Positions 1 to 11,007 are shown, counted from the first letter of the stretch. The stretch: DNA of 64,000 bases from Ammonifex degensii KC4 (GCF_000024605.1 NC_013385.1:1812175-1876174), one strand, 5' to 3'. The notes: generated by a model from the letters alone, not told the origin. A program made the numbers and translations.

Positions 1-301
1 AAGAGACCTGGTGAAAGTCGACGTGGATGAGTTCGCCGGTCAAGGGGTTATGCTGCATCTCCTTGACCAGGGCCTTTTCCTGGCGCTCCCAGCCGTCGCC
101 TACGATCTTCAGGTCGATGAGCTTCCCTTTGATCGTTTCGCCCCCGAGTACCTTTTTCAGGTCCCGCAGGCTAACTTCCACCGGCACGCTGCCCAAAGCC
201 TTTCCGTAGACCACCGCCGGTATCTTTCCCTGAGCGGCCAGCCGGTTCCGGTACCCTTTGCCGCGACCCGTTCTCACCTGAGCCACCAGAACAGCTCCCA
301 C
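1..301 (-). CDS. rplY: 50S ribosomal protein L25 (bL25/Ctc family), N-terminal part
   Basis: Runs off the left edge; about 100 N-terminal residues are visible. It binds 5S rRNA in the large ribosomal subunit; the long form is the general-stress protein Ctc. The translation shows the family pattern: a basic N-terminus (RTGRGKGYRNRL), then GKIPAVVYGK near residue 25, and MQHNPLTGELIHVDFHQV at the end of the visible part. The GTG start at 301 is chosen because an in-frame stop lies three codons upstream and a GGGAGG site sits about 9 nt before it. It follows the zinc-ribbon gene in the same direction with a 28-nt gap. Identification is by motif reading, with good confidence. Confidence 0.85.
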   Translation of the reverse strand, partial: MGAVLVAQVRTGRGKGYRNRLAAQGKIPAVVYGKALGSVPVEVSLRDLKKVLGGETIKGKLIDLKIVGDGWERQEKALVKEMQHNPLTGELIHVDFHQVS

Positions 302-329
302 GCCAACTCACCTCCCAATTATCATTATT

Positions 330-527
330 TTACCCGCTCTCCTTCAGGTCTCGATAGGAGAGGGCTAGGGGGCCGAAGTAAGCTACGGGGCAGTCTTGGT
401 TGGGACAGAGGTAGTACTGCCCCTCCGGCACTTCGTGCCCGCAGGGCTTCAGGGCCCGTTCCTTTACCTCCCGGAAGGGCACGGGAGAACCTTTATGCCC
501 GCAAAGGGGGCAAACATTTTCCGGCAA
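330..527 (-). CDS. Small zinc-ribbon protein, CopZ N-terminal-domain-like
   Basis: 65-residue protein with two CxxC-type pairs: CPLCGHKG near residue 6 and CPNQDCPVAYFG near residue 41. The second resembles the CPNPDCEVVYF signature of the zinc/iron-sulfur domain that precedes the metallochaperone domain in some clostridial CopZ proteins; here that domain stands alone. The TTG start directly abuts the TAA stop of the debranching-enzyme gene, so the two are probably co-translated. Function unknown; metal binding is inferred only from the cysteines. Confidence 0.6.
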   Translation of the reverse strand: MPENVCPLCGHKGSPVPFREVKERALKPCGHEVPEGQYYLCPNQDCPVAYFGPLALSYRDLKESG

Positions 528-2495
528 TTACTCCACCCCCAGAAAGTCCTCTACGTAGGCGCGCAGCACCTCGGCCACCCCCCAGGCCTGGGCGAAGCAG
601 CCGCGTGGTAAGAAGGGGTCGTCCCCGTCAAAGATTTCGCTTATGTACCCTACTCCGTGATCCTCCAGGTGGGCCCGGAAGGGATCGAAAAAGCGGCGTA
701 TCTGCCGACGGGCTGCCTTCTCGCCAGCAAAAACTTTCCGGTAGGCGGTGATGAAGGGGCCTATGAGCCAGCTCCACACCGTGCCCTGGTGATAAGCAGC
801 GTCGCGCTGGAGCACATCCCCCACATATCTCCCCCGGTAGGCAGGATCGCGTGGAGAAAGGGAACGGAGGCCGTAGGGAGTGTAAAGCTCTTCCTCTACC
901 CGCTTTACTACCGCCCGGGCCTGCTCTTGGGTGAGGGGAGAATAAGGGAGGCTCGCCGCCAGTATCTGGTTAGGACGGAAGGACAGATCTTTCCGCCCCT
1001 CGTCGTCGATGACATCGCAGAGGTATCCTTCCGGGCACCAGAATTTTTTAAACCCTCCCCTTATCTTGTCTCCTAGGCCAGAATAAGGGAAAGACAGGTT
1101 CCAACGGCTAGAAAGTTCCTCCAGGAAACGCACAGCATTGTACCAGAGGGCGTTTACCTCCACCGGCTTGCCCCGGCGGGGGGTGACCACCCAGTCCCCC
1201 ACTTTAGCGTCCATCCAGGTAAGCTGCACCCCTGGCTCGCCTGCCCGCAGAAGTCCGTCCTTTGGATCAGCCTTGATGCCGTAGCGCGTGCCTTCTACAT
1301 AGCGGCGCAGTATCTCCAGCATGACGGGCCAGGCTTCTTCCCGCACGAAGTCATTGTCCCCGGTATAGCGCCAATACTGCTGCACAGCGTAAAAATACCA
1401 GAGGGAAGCATCCACCGAATTGTACCAGGGCTCCCCCTCGTCGGGGAAGAAGTTGGGCACCAGCCCCTCCTTTACCGCCGAACCGTAAAGAAGCAAAATC
1501 TCCCGGGCTTCCGTGAAGCGCCTGGTCACCAGGGTAAGACCGGGCAAAGAAATGAGGGCGTCACGCCCCCAGTCCGTAAACCAGGGATAACCGGCAATAA
1601 CCGAGGTACCAGTAGGGCAGGAGCGCTTGACCAAGAAGGCGTCGGCCGCCCGCACCAACTCCTGGGCCAAAGAGTCAGCATGGCCGGCCCGGCGCACTAC
1701 CTCTTCCAGGTGCTCCCGGGCTTCGCGCAGAAGCTTTCCTGCCGCCGCCGGTTCCAGAACCTCCCCCAAGGAGGCGGTGACCATCACTTCAACCTCTTCC
1801 TCCGGAGGTACGAAGACGGTGAAGTAGCCCGGCAGGTAGTGATCCTCGTAGGGATTAAGACCTCGCTCCGCCTCGGCCGGGTAGTGCATGCCGTAGTACC
1901 AGTCGGGAGAAGGATGGAAGGAACCCCGGCTTACCTGCAGGAAAAGCGGGGGCAGACCCTCTGGCCCCCAGATTACCACCCCGCCGGGCAGGTTTTCCTG
2001 CCGGAAAGAAATGGTGCCGCAGTAGGCGTTGCCGTGATAGTCCCGGTAGTTCACCAGGGGCCAGAGCCTGAGTTCGGCCGGCCCAGAGCCTGAGCTTAGG
2101 CGGTATATGATCACGGTGGCGTTACGATAGCGGGGCATGAACACGGTTTTTTCCAGCCAGATAAGACCGCAACGGTAGGTGAAGGTAGGGAAGGGATCGA
2201 TCTTTACGTGCTGCAGGTGTATGTACCCTCGCTCCGTAACCCCATCCCGCGTGCAGTTGGTAGCCAGATTGTAGGTGACACCGCCGCAGATCAGCTGCTC
2301 GTCCAGCTTGGCCAACAAAAGGTAGCGCCTGACCGGGGGATTAAGCGCGGCTACTAGTAGCCCATGGTAGCGGCGTGTGTTGGCCCCCACCAGCGTGCCG
2401 GATGCAAAGCCACCCAGGCCGTTGGTGATCAGCCACTCCCGCTCACAACCGCGCTCGAACGTCCGCCAGGCTTCTTTGCTGAAGTGATAGATCAG
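528..2495 (-). CDS. Amylo-alpha-1,6-glucosidase (archaeal/bacterial-type glycogen debranching enzyme)
   Basis: Cytosolic enzyme expected to hydrolyse alpha-1,6 branches of glycogen or limit dextrin. It has the GDE N-terminal beta-sandwich domain (about the first 240 residues) and a C-terminal (alpha/alpha)6 barrel containing IAGYPWFTDWGRDALIS and later AAYHQGTVWSWLIGPF, both typical of the family. The first ordinary start codon (GTG 2390) would cut off the conserved EWLITNGLGGFASGT segment, which is encoded in frame just upstream. No ATG, GTG or TTG lies in that extension. A GAGGAGG site at about 2504-2510 points to CTG at 2495-2493 as the start, giving 655 residues. It follows the ROK kinase gene by 13 nt; together they look like a glucan-use module. 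Confidence 0.8.
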   Translation of the reverse strand: MIYHFSKEAWRTFERGCEREWLITNGLGGFASGTLVGANTRRYHGLLVAALNPPVRRYLLLAKLDEQLICGGVTYNLATNCTRDGVTERGYIHLQHVKIDPFPTFTYRCGLIWLEKTVFMPRYRNATVIIYRLSSGSGPAELRLWPLVNYRDYHGNAYCGTISFRQENLPGGVVIWGPEGLPPLFLQVSRGSFHPSPDWYYGMHYPAEAERGLNPYEDHYLPGYFTVFVPPEEEVEVMVTASLGEVLEPAAAGKLLREAREHLEEVVRRAGHADSLAQELVRAADAFLVKRSCPTGTSVIAGYPWFTDWGRDALISLPGLTLVTRRFTEAREILLLYGSAVKEGLVPNFFPDEGEPWYNSVDASLWYFYAVQQYWRYTGDNDFVREEAWPVMLEILRRYVEGTRYGIKADPKDGLLRAGEPGVQLTWMDAKVGDWVVTPRRGKPVEVNALWYNAVRFLEELSSRWNLSFPYSGLGDKIRGGFKKFWCPEGYLCDVIDDEGRKDLSFRPNQILAASLPYSPLTQEQARAVVKRVEEELYTPYGLRSLSPRDPAYRGRYVGDVLQRDAAYHQGTVWSWLIGPFITAYRKVFAGEKAARRQIRRFFDPFRAHLEDHGVGYISEIFDGDDPFLPRGCFAQAWGVAEVLRAYVEDFLGVE

Positions 2496-2508
2496 GGTTT
2501 TTCCCTCC

Positions 2509-3465
2509 TCAGACGGGCTCCAGGGCCAGGGCCACCGCCCCGAGCACTCCCGAACGGCCTCCCAGTTCCGCCTTGGCCAGCTTCACCGAAGAAGCAGTGG
2601 CTGGCAGGGCCCGCCGCTGCATCTCTGCCACCATCGTGTCCCAAAAGAAGGCAGAACTGGCCATCATCCCTCCTCCAAAAACTATCACCTCCGGGTTCAA
2701 GAGGTTGAGGAGGGTGGCCAGCCCTATGCCCAGCCAGCGCCCTACTTCCTGGAAGAGGGCCAAGGCCTCGGCATCTCCAGCTGCCGCCGCCATCCCCACT
2801 GTCTTAGCCGTGATCGCCTCCGGATCCCCTCCCGCTTGGGCCAGGATCCCCTTTCCTTTCCCTTCGGCTACCAGTCGCCGGGCCTCCCGCGCCACTGCCG
2901 TCCCCGAAGCCAGAGCCTCAAGACAACCGTAGTTACCGCAGTGGCAACGCGGCCCTTCGGGCCAAAGCGTCATGTGCCCAATCTCCCCCGCCAGGCAGCA
3001 CGCTCCCCGGTAAATTTTTCCCTCCAGGATCAAACCCCCACCAATGCCCGTGCTCACCGTCAGGTAGATGAGGTGCTGGGTTCCCCGGCCGGCTCCGAAG
3101 CGGTACTCTCCCCACGCTGCTAAGTTGGCATCGTTGTCCAGGTAAACGGGGACCCCCAGGATGTCCTCCATGTCTCGCTTGACGGGCATATCCCGCCAGC
3201 CCAGGTTAGGGGCCACGTGTACTACTCCTCGAACCGGATCTAAGGGCCCGGGGACACCCAGTCCCACCCGGCAGGGGGGATGATTAAAACCGGCCTGGCG
3301 CTTCACCTCCTCTACTGTGGCCGCCATGCGTTCAAGCACCGCTCGGTAGCCTTCCTCCGGCTGGGTGGGAACCTTAACTTCCGCCCGCACCTTCCCATCT
3401 AAGGTGGCCAAGGCGGTGTAGATCTTGGTTCCCCCCAGATCTATTCCCACCACGTAATCCACCAT
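2509..3465 (-). CDS. ROK-family glucokinase
   Basis: 318 residues. Probably phosphorylates glucose with ATP in the cytosol. The N-terminal phosphate-binding loop is GIDLGGTKIYTAL (residues 7-19). The sugar-binding segment is LDNDANLAAWGEYRFGAG, and the ROK zinc motif is GHMTLWPEGP followed by RCHCGNYGCLEALASG. Start and upstream stop overlap by one base (TGATG) with the HAD gene, so the two are translationally coupled. Next to a debranching enzyme the natural reading is phosphorylation of the glucose released from branch points. Sugar specificity (glucose versus N-acetylmannosamine or other sugars) cannot be settled by sequence. Confidence 0.85.
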   Translation of the reverse strand: MVDYVVGIDLGGTKIYTALATLDGKVRAEVKVPTQPEEGYRAVLERMAATVEEVKRQAGFNHPPCRVGLGVPGPLDPVRGVVHVAPNLGWRDMPVKRDMEDILGVPVYLDNDANLAAWGEYRFGAGRGTQHLIYLTVSTGIGGGLILEGKIYRGACCLAGEIGHMTLWPEGPRCHCGNYGCLEALASGTAVAREARRLVAEGKGKGILAQAGGDPEAITAKTVGMAAAAGDAEALALFQEVGRWLGIGLATLLNLLNPEVIVFGGGMMASSAFFWDTMVAEMQRRALPATASSVKLAKAELGGRSGVLGAVALALEPV

Positions 3466-4271
3466 CAGGTTTTACCCCCAAGAACAAACTTTTCTAAGGC
3501 TTCGGCCACACCCTCTTCAGCGTTGGAAGCAGTGACGAAATCGGCTTCGGCCTGAATTTCCGGACGGGCGTTACCCATGGCCACCGCCAGCCCCGCAAAA
3601 CGAAACATGGAAAGGTCGTTATAGCTATCCCCTATGGCCATGACCTCTTCCGGCCTGAGCCCAAAGTATTCGGCCAGGTGGGCCAAGGCCTGTCCCTTAG
3701 TGGCCTGAGGGTGGGCTATCTCCAGGAAGTAAGGTTTGGATTTGCCCACGTACAGGACGCCCCGGTACCGAGCCTCGAGTTCGGGAAGGAGGCGGTCGAT
3801 CTCCTCTTCCGGTGCCACCATAAGTACCTTGGTAGGAGGCTCCCGGAGGAAGCGGCGCAAGTCACCCACTATCCGGGGCTTTACCCGGCACATACAGGCG
3901 TACCTTTCTCCTTCGGGAGTGAGGCGGGAGAAGCACAGGGTGTCGTTGACGTAAACCTGGAGGTGAAAGCCCAAAGGGTAAAGGTAGTCCAGCACCTCCC
4001 GCGCCAGGTCTAAGGGCACGGGTAAGTGCAGCAACTCCTCTTCCCCGGGAAAGTTTTTCACCCAGGCACCCTGGTAGGTGATGAGCGGCCCTTTAAGTCC
4101 CAGTTCGGCCGCGTAAGGGATGGTAGCCCGGTACATACGCCCCGTGGCCAGCACTACCCGCACTCCCCGCCTCTGCACCTCTTGCAGAACCCGGCGGGTG
4201 CGGGGGGTGATTTTCAGTTCCGGATCGAGCAGGGTGTCGTCCAGATCAATGGCCACAAGCTTTATCGTCAA
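3465..4271 (-). CDS. Cof-type HAD-IIB family phosphatase
   Basis: About 268 residues. Motif I is [11 protein letters not shown] (nucleophile and acid/base aspartates), motif II lies in VVLATGRMY, motif III is the lysine around TKGQALAHLAEYFG, and motif IV is MAIGDSYNDLSMF. A C2-type cap lies between motifs II and III, as in Cof/YidA sugar-phosphate or flavin-phosphate phosphatases. The TTG at 4271 is preferred over GTG 4280 because AGGAG lies 8 nt before it; it overlaps the end of uvrC by 26 nt. Substrate not predictable; lying next to a glucokinase, a sugar phosphate is plausible. Confidence 0.8.
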   Translation of the reverse strand: MTIKLVAIDLDDTLLDPELKITPRTRRVLQEVQRRGVRVVLATGRMYRATIPYAAELGLKGPLITYQGAWVKNFPGEEELLHLPVPLDLAREVLDYLYPLGFHLQVYVNDTLCFSRLTPEGERYACMCRVKPRIVGDLRRFLREPPTKVLMVAPEEEIDRLLPELEARYRGVLYVGKSKPYFLEIAHPQATKGQALAHLAEYFGLRPEEVMAIGDSYNDLSMFRFAGLAVAMGNARPEIQAEADFVTASNAEEGVAEALEKFVLGGKT

Positions 4272-6114
4272 TTTCCCCACTCCTGTGGAAGTAACGGTAA
4301 ACCGCTTCGGCCGCCGGCCGGGTCATGCCCGGCACCCGGGCTAACTCCTCCACCGAGGCCCTAGCCAAGGCCTCCAGGGTAGGGAAAGCCCGCAGCAGAG
4401 CCGAGCGGCGGGCCGGCCCTATCCCCTCGATCTCGCTGAGCAGAGAGCGTAGGCTCTCCTTTTCCCGCCGGCGCCGGTGGAAGCCTAAAGCGAAGCGGTG
4501 GGCCTCGTCGCGTACCCGTTGCAAGAGGTGCAGGGCGGGACTCGACCGGGGAAGGATTATGGGGTTACCAGCCTGGTGCGGCGGATAAATCCATTCCTCC
4601 TCCTTGGCCAAGCCGAAAACGGGGATGTCGTAGCCCAGTTCCTCCAGCACTTCCCGCGCCACCCCCGCCTGCCCTGCCCCGCCGTCCACCAGGATGAGGT
4701 CAGGCAAAGGCAAGAACTTGGCCTGCTGGGGAGTAATCCTTCCTTCCGCCAAGGCCTCCTCTTCCTGCCGCGCTCGCATGAAGCGCCGGTAAAGGGTCTC
4801 GCGCAGGGCCTGGTAGTCGTTCGGCTTGCCAGGTTGCGTCAAGGCAAAGCGGCGGTAACCGCTCTTGTAGGGCTTTCCGCCCACGAAAACCACCATGACC
4901 GCCACCGGCGCCACCCCTTGGAGGTGGGAGGCATCGTAGCCCTCTATGCGGTGCGGCACCCGGGGAAGACCCAAGGCTTCTGCCAAGGAGGAAAGGCTTC
5001 TGGCCTGGGCCTCTGCCTCCCGCAAGCCCTCATTTAAGGCGGCCCAGGCGTTCTTCTCCGCCAGCTCCAAAAGCTCTTTCTTGTGCCCTCGGCGCGGCAC
5101 TACAATCTTCACCTCAAAACCGGCCCGGGAGCGCAAGAGATCGACCAACGCCTCCTCCAGGGGAGGAGAAGGGAGCACCAGCTCCGACGGGAAGGAGGAA
5201 GCAATAACGCCGTAGTACTGCTTGAGAAACTCTGTCAGTAGTCCCTGCTCCTCTTCCGGAGCGATGGTCAGGGGGAAGCTTTCCTGACCAATGAGCCTCC
5301 CCTCCCGGACCAGAAGGACTACCGCCTGAGCTCGGTCCTCCTGGCGGGCCAGGCCCACCACGTCCAGATCCTCCGGCCGGGAGGAAACCACGCGCTGGCG
5401 CTCCAGGATGAGCTTTAGCGCCTGGAGCCGGTCCCGGTAGACCGCCGCCCGCTCGAAAGCGAGCTCCTCCGCCGCCTGCTTCATCTCTCTTTCCAGCTGG
5501 CGTAACACCTGCCGGTAGCGCCCTTCCAGGAAAAGACACAAGGAGTCGATATTGCGCCGGTAAACTTCCGGGTCCACCTGCCCGGTACAGGGGCCGGGGC
5601 AACGCTTTATATGGTAGTTGAGGCAGGGACGGGAGTTGGGACGCGGAACGGGACCGGAACAGGAGCGGTAGGGGAAAAGGGTGCGTAGGAAGCGCAGCGT
5701 CTCGTAAACGGCACCCGCTTTGGTGTAGGGGCCGAAGTAGCGGGCCCGCTTGTCATCCCGCCGGCGGGCAAACAGCACCCGCGGGTACTCCTCCTCCACG
5801 GTTACCTTGATGTAGGGGTAGCTCTTGTCGTCCTTCAGCACCACGTTGTAGCGAGGCCGGTGCAGCTTTATGAGGTTGGCCTCCAGGATGAGCGCCTCCA
5901 CCTCGTTATCGGTGACCATGAACTCCAGGTTCGCCACCCGGCGCAAAATAGCCTCCACCTTGGGAGAAGGGTTCCCCTGGAAATAGCTCTTCACCCGCTG
6001 CCGTAGAGAAGCCGCCTTTCCCACATAGATGACCTCTCCTCGCTCGTCCTTGAAAAGGTAGACGCCGGGTTCGGCTGGCAGACTCTGGGCCTTAAGCAGT
6101 AGCTCTTCCCTCAA
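4246..6114 (-). CDS. uvrC: Excinuclease ABC subunit C
   Basis: 622 residues, full length for UvrC, the nuclease making both incisions in nucleotide excision repair. It has an N-terminal GIY-YIG nuclease ([20 protein letters not shown], about residues 17-36), a UVR motif for UvrB contact (about 195-235), a C-terminal RNase H-like nuclease with YDASHLQG and [12 protein letters not shown], and tandem helix-hairpin-helix DNA-binding repeats at the end ([16 protein letters not shown]). It starts 4 nt inside the end of uvrA (overlapping start/stop). All three uvr genes are consecutive, which is less common than the uvrB-uvrA pair with a distant uvrC. Confidence 0.96.
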   Translation of the reverse strand: MREELLLKAQSLPAEPGVYLFKDERGEVIYVGKAASLRQRVKSYFQGNPSPKVEAILRRVANLEFMVTDNEVEALILEANLIKLHRPRYNVVLKDDKSYPYIKVTVEEEYPRVLFARRRDDKRARYFGPYTKAGAVYETLRFLRTLFPYRSCSGPVPRPNSRPCLNYHIKRCPGPCTGQVDPEVYRRNIDSLCLFLEGRYRQVLRQLEREMKQAAEELAFERAAVYRDRLQALKLILERQRVVSSRPEDLDVVGLARQEDRAQAVVLLVREGRLIGQESFPLTIAPEEEQGLLTEFLKQYYGVIASSFPSELVLPSPPLEEALVDLLRSRAGFEVKIVVPRRGHKKELLELAEKNAWAALNEGLREAEAQARSLSSLAEALGLPRVPHRIEGYDASHLQGVAPVAVMVVFVGGKPYKSGYRRFALTQPGKPNDYQALRETLYRRFMRARQEEEALAEGRITPQQAKFLPLPDLILVDGGAGQAGVAREVLEELGYDIPVFGLAKEEEWIYPPHQAGNPIILPRSSPALHLLQRVRDEAHRFALGFHRRRREKESLRSLLSEIEGIGPARRSALLRAFPTLEALARASVEELARVPGMTRPAAEAVYRYFHRSGEIDDKACGH

Positions 6115-8948
6115 CTTCCCACCGCCCTGGAAGCAGAAGCAGACTCTGCCAGCACCCGGCGCAGGTAGCGCCCGGTATAGGAATGGGGTACGGCCGCTAT
6201 CTCTTCCGGCGTGCCTACCGCCACCACTTCGCCGCCCCGCTCCCCTCCTTCCGGCCCCAGGTCGATGATGTAGTCCGCCGTCTTGATCACTTCCAGGTTG
6301 TGCTCGATGACGATCACCGTGTTACCCCCGTCCACCAGGCGGTGCAGCACGTCCAAAAGCTTGGCCACGTCGGCAAAGTGCAGGCCCGTGGTGGGCTCGT
6401 CTAGGATATAAAGGGTGCGACCCGTAGGCCGGCGGGAAAGCTCGGCGGCCAGCTTCACCCGTTGCGCCTCTCCGCCGGAAAGGGTGGTGGCCGGCTGGCC
6501 GAGCTTGATATAGCCCAGGCCCACATCTTGCAAGGTCTTCAGCTTACGGTAGATCTTCGGGAAGTTTTCAAAGAAGGCTAGGGCCTCGTCCACCGTCATG
6601 TCCAGCACGTCGGCGATGCTCTTCCCCCTGAACTTGACCTCCAGCGTCTCCCGGTTATAGCGCTTCCCCTTGCAGACGGCGCAGGGCACGTAAACGTCGG
6701 GAAGGAAGTGCATCTCTATCTTGACGATACCGTCCCCCCGGCAGGCCTCGCATCTGCCGCCCGGAACGTTGAAACTGAAGCGCCCCGGCTTGTAGCCCCG
6801 TACCTTGGCCTCCGGCAGCATGGCAAAAAGCTCCCGGATCTCAGTAAAAACACCGGTGTAGGTGGCCGGATTGGAGCGGGGGGTTCGACCTATGGGGGAC
6901 TGGTCTACGTTGATCACCTTGTCCAGGTGCTCCAGGCCCTCCAGACGGTCGTAAGGACCGGGGAGCTCCCGCGCCCCGTGCAGTTCCCGGGCCAGCGCCC
7001 GATAGAGGATGTCGTTAACCAGGGTGCTCTTACCCGAGCCGGAAACGCCGGTGACGCAGATAAAAAGCCCTAGAGGAAAGGCCACGTCGATCCCCTTGAG
7101 GTTGTGGGCCCTGCATCCTTTGAGCTTGAGCCAGCGGTTGCCCGGCCGGCGCCGGGGGCGCAAGGGGATGCTTTTACGCCCGCTCAAGTACTGGCCGGTC
7201 AGGGAGGTAGGATGGCGCATGATCTCTGCCGGTGTCCCCGTGGCCACCACTTCTCCACCGTTGGCTCCTGCCCCCGGACCTATGTCGATAACGTAATCGG
7301 CCGCCAGGATGGTGTCCCGGTCGTGTTCCACCACGATGACCGTGTTACCTAAGTCCCGCAGGCCTTTCAAGGTCTTGAGCAGCCGGTCGTGGTCACGCGG
7401 GTGAAGCCCAATGCTGGGCTCGTCCAGGATGTAGATCACCCCTACCAGGCCCGAGCCGATCTGGGTGGCCAGGCGCAGGCGCTGCGCTTCTCCGCCGGAG
7501 AGGGTGTTGGCCGCCCGGTCCAGGGTGAGGTAGTCAAGGCCCACGTCCATGAGGAAGCCCAGCCGCGCCGTGAGCTCCTTCAATACCCGGGAGGCGATTA
7601 TGCTTTCCCGTTCGTCGAGCTCCAACCGGTGGAAGAATTCCAGCGCCTCCCGCACCGAGAGGGTGGTCACCTCGTAGATGTTCTTACCTCCCACCTTAAC
7701 GGCCAGGGCCTCCGGCCGGAGTCTGGCCCCCTTGCAGGCCTGGCAGGTGCGGGGGCGCATGAACTTCTCGATCTCGGCCCGCACCTGATCGGAGGTAGTC
7801 TCCCGGTAGCGGCGCATGAGGTAAGGAATGACCCCCTCAAAGGGAGCTACGTACTCCCGGCGCCGGCCGTAAAGATCGTAGTGCACAAAGCGGACCCTTT
7901 CTCCGCCGGTACCGTAAAGGATGATCTGCTGGTGGTCCGGCTCGAGTTGCTCGTAAGGGATGTCAAGGGGGATTCCGTAATGACGTGCCAGCCCCTCCAG
8001 CAGGTAAAACTGGTGGGTAAGCGCCGACCAGCCGGCCACTGCCCCTTCCTCCAGGGTGCGGCGGGGATCCACCAGCAACTCCGGATCGATCTCCGGAAGC
8101 GCTCCCAACCCCGTGCAGGCAGGGCAAGCCCCATAAGGGCTGTTGAAGGAGAAGAGCCGGGGAGAAAGCTCGGGCAGGCTCACGCCGCAGACAGGACAGG
8201 CGAAGAGGCTGGAGAAGAGGAGTTCTTCTCCTCCCTCCACCAGCACCAGCGCCAGTCCCTCGGCATACTTCAAGGCGGTCTCTAAAGCCTCGGCCAGACG
8301 GGAGCGGGCCGCCGGCTTCAATACCAGCCTATCTACCACCAGCTCTATGTTGTGCTTCCGGTTTTTATCAAGCTTGATTTCCTCCTCCAGCTCTACGATC
8401 TCCCCGTCCACCCGCACCCGCACGAACCCCTGCTTACGCGCCTCGGCAAACACGCGGGTGTGCTCCCCTTTTTTACCTCTCACCACCGGCGCCAGGACGT
8501 AAAGCCGGGTCCCCTCCGGGAGCTCCAGCAGGCGGTCCACCATCTGGGATACCGTCTGGCTGGCAATGGGACGGCCGCACTCGGGGCAGTGCGGGCGCCC
8601 CACCCGGGCGAAGAGCAGGCGCAAGTAGTCGTATATCTCGGTAACCGTGGCCACCGTGGAGCGAGGGTTGTGACTGGTGGTCTTCTGGTCGATGGAAATG
8701 GCCGGAGAAAGCCCTTCGATGCTGTCTACGTCAGGCTTATCCATTTGACCCAAAAACTGCCGGGCATAGGCGGAAAGGGATTCCACGTACCGCCTCTGTC
8801 CTTCGGCGTAGATGGTGTCGAAAGCCAGCGAAGACTTGCCCGAGCCGGAAAGCCCGGTGATGACCGTGAGCTTGTTTCGTGGTATGGCCACCGTTATGTT
8901 CTTTAAGTTGTGCACGCGCGCTCCGCGCACTATAATGGCGTCTTGCAT
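6111..8948 (-). CDS. uvrA: Excinuclease ABC subunit A
   Basis: 945 residues from the ATG at 8948, preceded by GAGGTG. Damage-recognition ATPase of nucleotide excision repair, with two ABC cassettes. The first Walker A is [14 protein letters not shown] (near residue 33) and the second is [14 protein letters not shown] (near 640). Signature motifs are [12 protein letters not shown] and [12 protein letters not shown]. Zinc-finger cysteines are visible as CPVCGVSL...CPACTG and, in the second half, CEACRGDG...CAVCKG. It overlaps the end of uvrB by about 19 nt. An ATG 9 nt upstream in frame is possible but lacks spacing to a ribosome site. Confidence 0.97.
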   Translation of the reverse strand: MQDAIIVRGARVHNLKNITVAIPRNKLTVITGLSGSGKSSLAFDTIYAEGQRRYVESLSAYARQFLGQMDKPDVDSIEGLSPAISIDQKTTSHNPRSTVATVTEIYDYLRLLFARVGRPHCPECGRPIASQTVSQMVDRLLELPEGTRLYVLAPVVRGKKGEHTRVFAEARKQGFVRVRVDGEIVELEEEIKLDKNRKHNIELVVDRLVLKPAARSRLAEALETALKYAEGLALVLVEGGEELLFSSLFACPVCGVSLPELSPRLFSFNSPYGACPACTGLGALPEIDPELLVDPRRTLEEGAVAGWSALTHQFYLLEGLARHYGIPLDIPYEQLEPDHQQIILYGTGGERVRFVHYDLYGRRREYVAPFEGVIPYLMRRYRETTSDQVRAEIEKFMRPRTCQACKGARLRPEALAVKVGGKNIYEVTTLSVREALEFFHRLELDERESIIASRVLKELTARLGFLMDVGLDYLTLDRAANTLSGGEAQRLRLATQIGSGLVGVIYILDEPSIGLHPRDHDRLLKTLKGLRDLGNTVIVVEHDRDTILAADYVIDIGPGAGANGGEVVATGTPAEIMRHPTSLTGQYLSGRKSIPLRPRRRPGNRWLKLKGCRAHNLKGIDVAFPLGLFICVTGVSGSGKSTLVNDILYRALARELHGARELPGPYDRLEGLEHLDKVINVDQSPIGRTPRSNPATYTGVFTEIRELFAMLPEAKVRGYKPGRFSFNVPGGRCEACRGDGIVKIEMHFLPDVYVPCAVCKGKRYNRETLEVKFRGKSIADVLDMTVDEALAFFENFPKIYRKLKTLQDVGLGYIKLGQPATTLSGGEAQRVKLAAELSRRPTGRTLYILDEPTTGLHFADVAKLLDVLHRLVDGGNTVIVIEHNLEVIKTADYIIDLGPEGGERGGEVVAVGTPEEIAAVPHSYTGRYLRRVLAESASASRAVGS

Positions 8949-10975
8949 GCCGCACACCTCTTTTTACTTCTACCCCTTCCTCCGCGCACCTCCACTCCCC
9001 GCGCCACGAGCTCCGCCCTGAGCTCCAGCCAGATGTCGCGCAGCTGCGCGGCCAACTCGAAATCCAGGCTCTTAGCCGCCTCGCGCATCTGTCGCTCGTA
9101 GGCCGCCGCTAGGGATTTGAGCTTGGAGGTGGGGAGCTCCTTGGGTCGGACTTCGTAAACGCCCTTCTCCTCCGCCACCTTGGTAGCCTCGATGACTTCC
9201 CGCACCGGTTTCTCTACCGTGCGGGGGACGATACCGTGCTTCTGGTTGTATTCTATTTGCAGGCGCCGGCGGCGCTCCGTTTCCTCTATGGCCCGGCGCA
9301 TCGACTCGGTGATCCGGTCGGCGTAAAGGATCACCAGGCCGTTGACGTTGCGAGCCGCCCGCCCCGCTATCTGGATAAGCGAGCGCTCCGAACGCAGGTA
9401 GCCCTCTTTATCGGCGTCCAAGATGGCCACCAAGCTGACCTCGGGCAGGTCCAGCCCCTCGCGGAGCAGGTTTATTCCCACCAGGACGTCAAAAACCCCC
9501 AGGCGCAGATCCCGGATAATGGCCATGCGCTCTAAAGCGTCGATATCGGCGTGGAGGTACCGCACTTTCACCCCCATCTCCCGTAGGTAATCGGCCAGGT
9601 CCTCCGCCATCCGCTTGGTCAGGGTGGTCACCAGCACCCTCTCCCCTCGTGCCACCCGCGTCCTTATCTCCCCCAGTAAGTCGTCTATCTGCCCCTTGGT
9701 CGGCCGCACCACCATGGGGGGATCCACCAGGCCGGTGGGACGCACGATCTGCTCCACTATCTGCTCACTGTGCTCCAGTTCATAAGGACCGGGGGTGGCG
9801 GAGACGAAGATCACCTGGTTTACCCGCTCGATAAACTCCTCGAACTTGAGGGGGCGGTTGTCGAAGGCCGAGGGGAGCCGGAAACCGTACTCTACCAGGG
9901 ACTCCTTGCGGGAACGGTCCCCCTCGTACATCCCGTGCAGCTGTGGCACGGTCACGTGCGACTCGTCGATGAAGACCAGGAAGTCTGGAGGGAAGTAGTC
10001 GAGCAGGGTGTAAGGGGGCTCGCCCGGCGCCCTGCCCGTCAAGTAGCGAGAGTAGTTTTCGATGCCCTTACAGTAGCCTACCTCCCGCAGCATTTCCAGA
10101 TCGTAGCGCGTCCTGGTCTCCAGCCGCTGGGCCTCCAGAAGGCGCCCCTGAGCTTTGAACCAAGCTACCCGCTCGGCCAGTTCCTCCTCGATGGCCGCAA
10201 TGATATTTTCCAGACGCTCCGGGGCGGTGACATAGTGGGTGGCCGGGAAGAAAGAAACGTGGTACCTCTCCCCTAGGATGTCGCCGGTCAGCGGGTCAAA
10301 TTCCAGGATGCGCTCTACCTCGTCCCCGAAGAACTCCACCCGGATGGCCCTTTCGGAAGTGGAGGCGGGGAAAACGTCGAGCACATCCCCCCGCACCCTG
10401 AACTTACCCCGGGTGAAATCCCCTTCGGTGCGCTCGTAGCGGATGCGGACGAGCTTCCGCAGTATGCTATCGCGGTCGTAGCACTCTCCTCGCCGCAGGG
10501 AAACTACCTGATCGCGGTAATCTACCGGATTACCCAGGCTGTAGATGCAGGACACGCTGGCCACTACGATGACGTCGCGACGCTCCAGAACCGCTGCCGT
10601 GGCCGCGTGCCGGAGCTTGTCTATCTCTTCGTTGATGAGGGCGTCTTTCTCTATGTAGAGATCGGCCTGCGGCAGGTAGGCCTCCGGCTGATAGTAGTCG
10701 TAGTAGCTTATGAAATACTCCACCGCATTTTCCGGGAAGAATTCTTTGAACTCGCTGCAGAGCTGGGCCGCCAGGGTCTTGTTGGGAGCTATCACCAGGG
10801 TAGGCCGGTTGAGCTGGGCGATGACGTTGGCCATAGTAAAAGTTTTGCCCGAACCGGTAACTCCCAGCAGGGTCTGCATACGGTAACCTTTTCTGACCCC
10901 TTCCACCAGCTTGGCGATGGCCTGGGGCTGATCCCCTGCCGGAGCAAAGTCGGCCCTAAGCTTAAAAAGCCCCAT
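8930..10975 (-). CDS. uvrB: Excinuclease ABC subunit B
   Basis: 681 residues. Helicase-like subunit that loads on damaged DNA and recruits UvrC. Walker A is [16 protein letters not shown] (about residues 39-54). The beta-hairpin region is [17 protein letters not shown], and helicase motifs include DESHVTVPQ and the motif VI region [11 protein letters not shown]-terminal UVR motif ([20 protein letters not shown]) contacts UvrC. The tail ends in a short basic stretch with a CAAC pair ([11 protein letters not shown]), which is not usual in UvrB and may just be a species-specific extension. First gene of the uvr operon. Confidence 0.97.
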   Translation of the reverse strand: MGLFKLRADFAPAGDQPQAIAKLVEGVRKGYRMQTLLGVTGSGKTFTMANVIAQLNRPTLVIAPNKTLAAQLCSEFKEFFPENAVEYFISYYDYYQPEAYLPQADLYIEKDALINEEIDKLRHAATAAVLERRDVIVVASVSCIYSLGNPVDYRDQVVSLRRGECYDRDSILRKLVRIRYERTEGDFTRGKFRVRGDVLDVFPASTSERAIRVEFFGDEVERILEFDPLTGDILGERYHVSFFPATHYVTAPERLENIIAAIEEELAERVAWFKAQGRLLEAQRLETRTRYDLEMLREVGYCKGIENYSRYLTGRAPGEPPYTLLDYFPPDFLVFIDESHVTVPQLHGMYEGDRSRKESLVEYGFRLPSAFDNRPLKFEEFIERVNQVIFVSATPGPYELEHSEQIVEQIVRPTGLVDPPMVVRPTKGQIDDLLGEIRTRVARGERVLVTTLTKRMAEDLADYLREMGVKVRYLHADIDALERMAIIRDLRLGVFDVLVGINLLREGLDLPEVSLVAILDADKEGYLRSERSLIQIAGRAARNVNGLVILYADRITESMRRAIEETERRRRLQIEYNQKHGIVPRTVEKPVREVIEATKVAEEKGVYEVRPKELPTSKLKSLAAAYERQMREAAKSLDFELAAQLRDIWLELRAELVARGVEVRGGRGRSKKRCAACKTPL

Positions 10976-11007
10976 ATCCTGCCACCTGCCTCGACTTCAT
11001 CCAAATT

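Noticed and set aside
11-751. 246-codon plus-strand frame at the left edge
   Set aside because: Runs antisense across rplY, the zinc-ribbon gene and the debranching enzyme; low-complexity Arg/Pro/Gly composition.
7389-8285. Long open frame (298 codons) on the plus strand
   Set aside because: Lies wholly antisense to uvrA; the product has no recognisable motif and there is no ribosome site. High GC creates such shadow frames.
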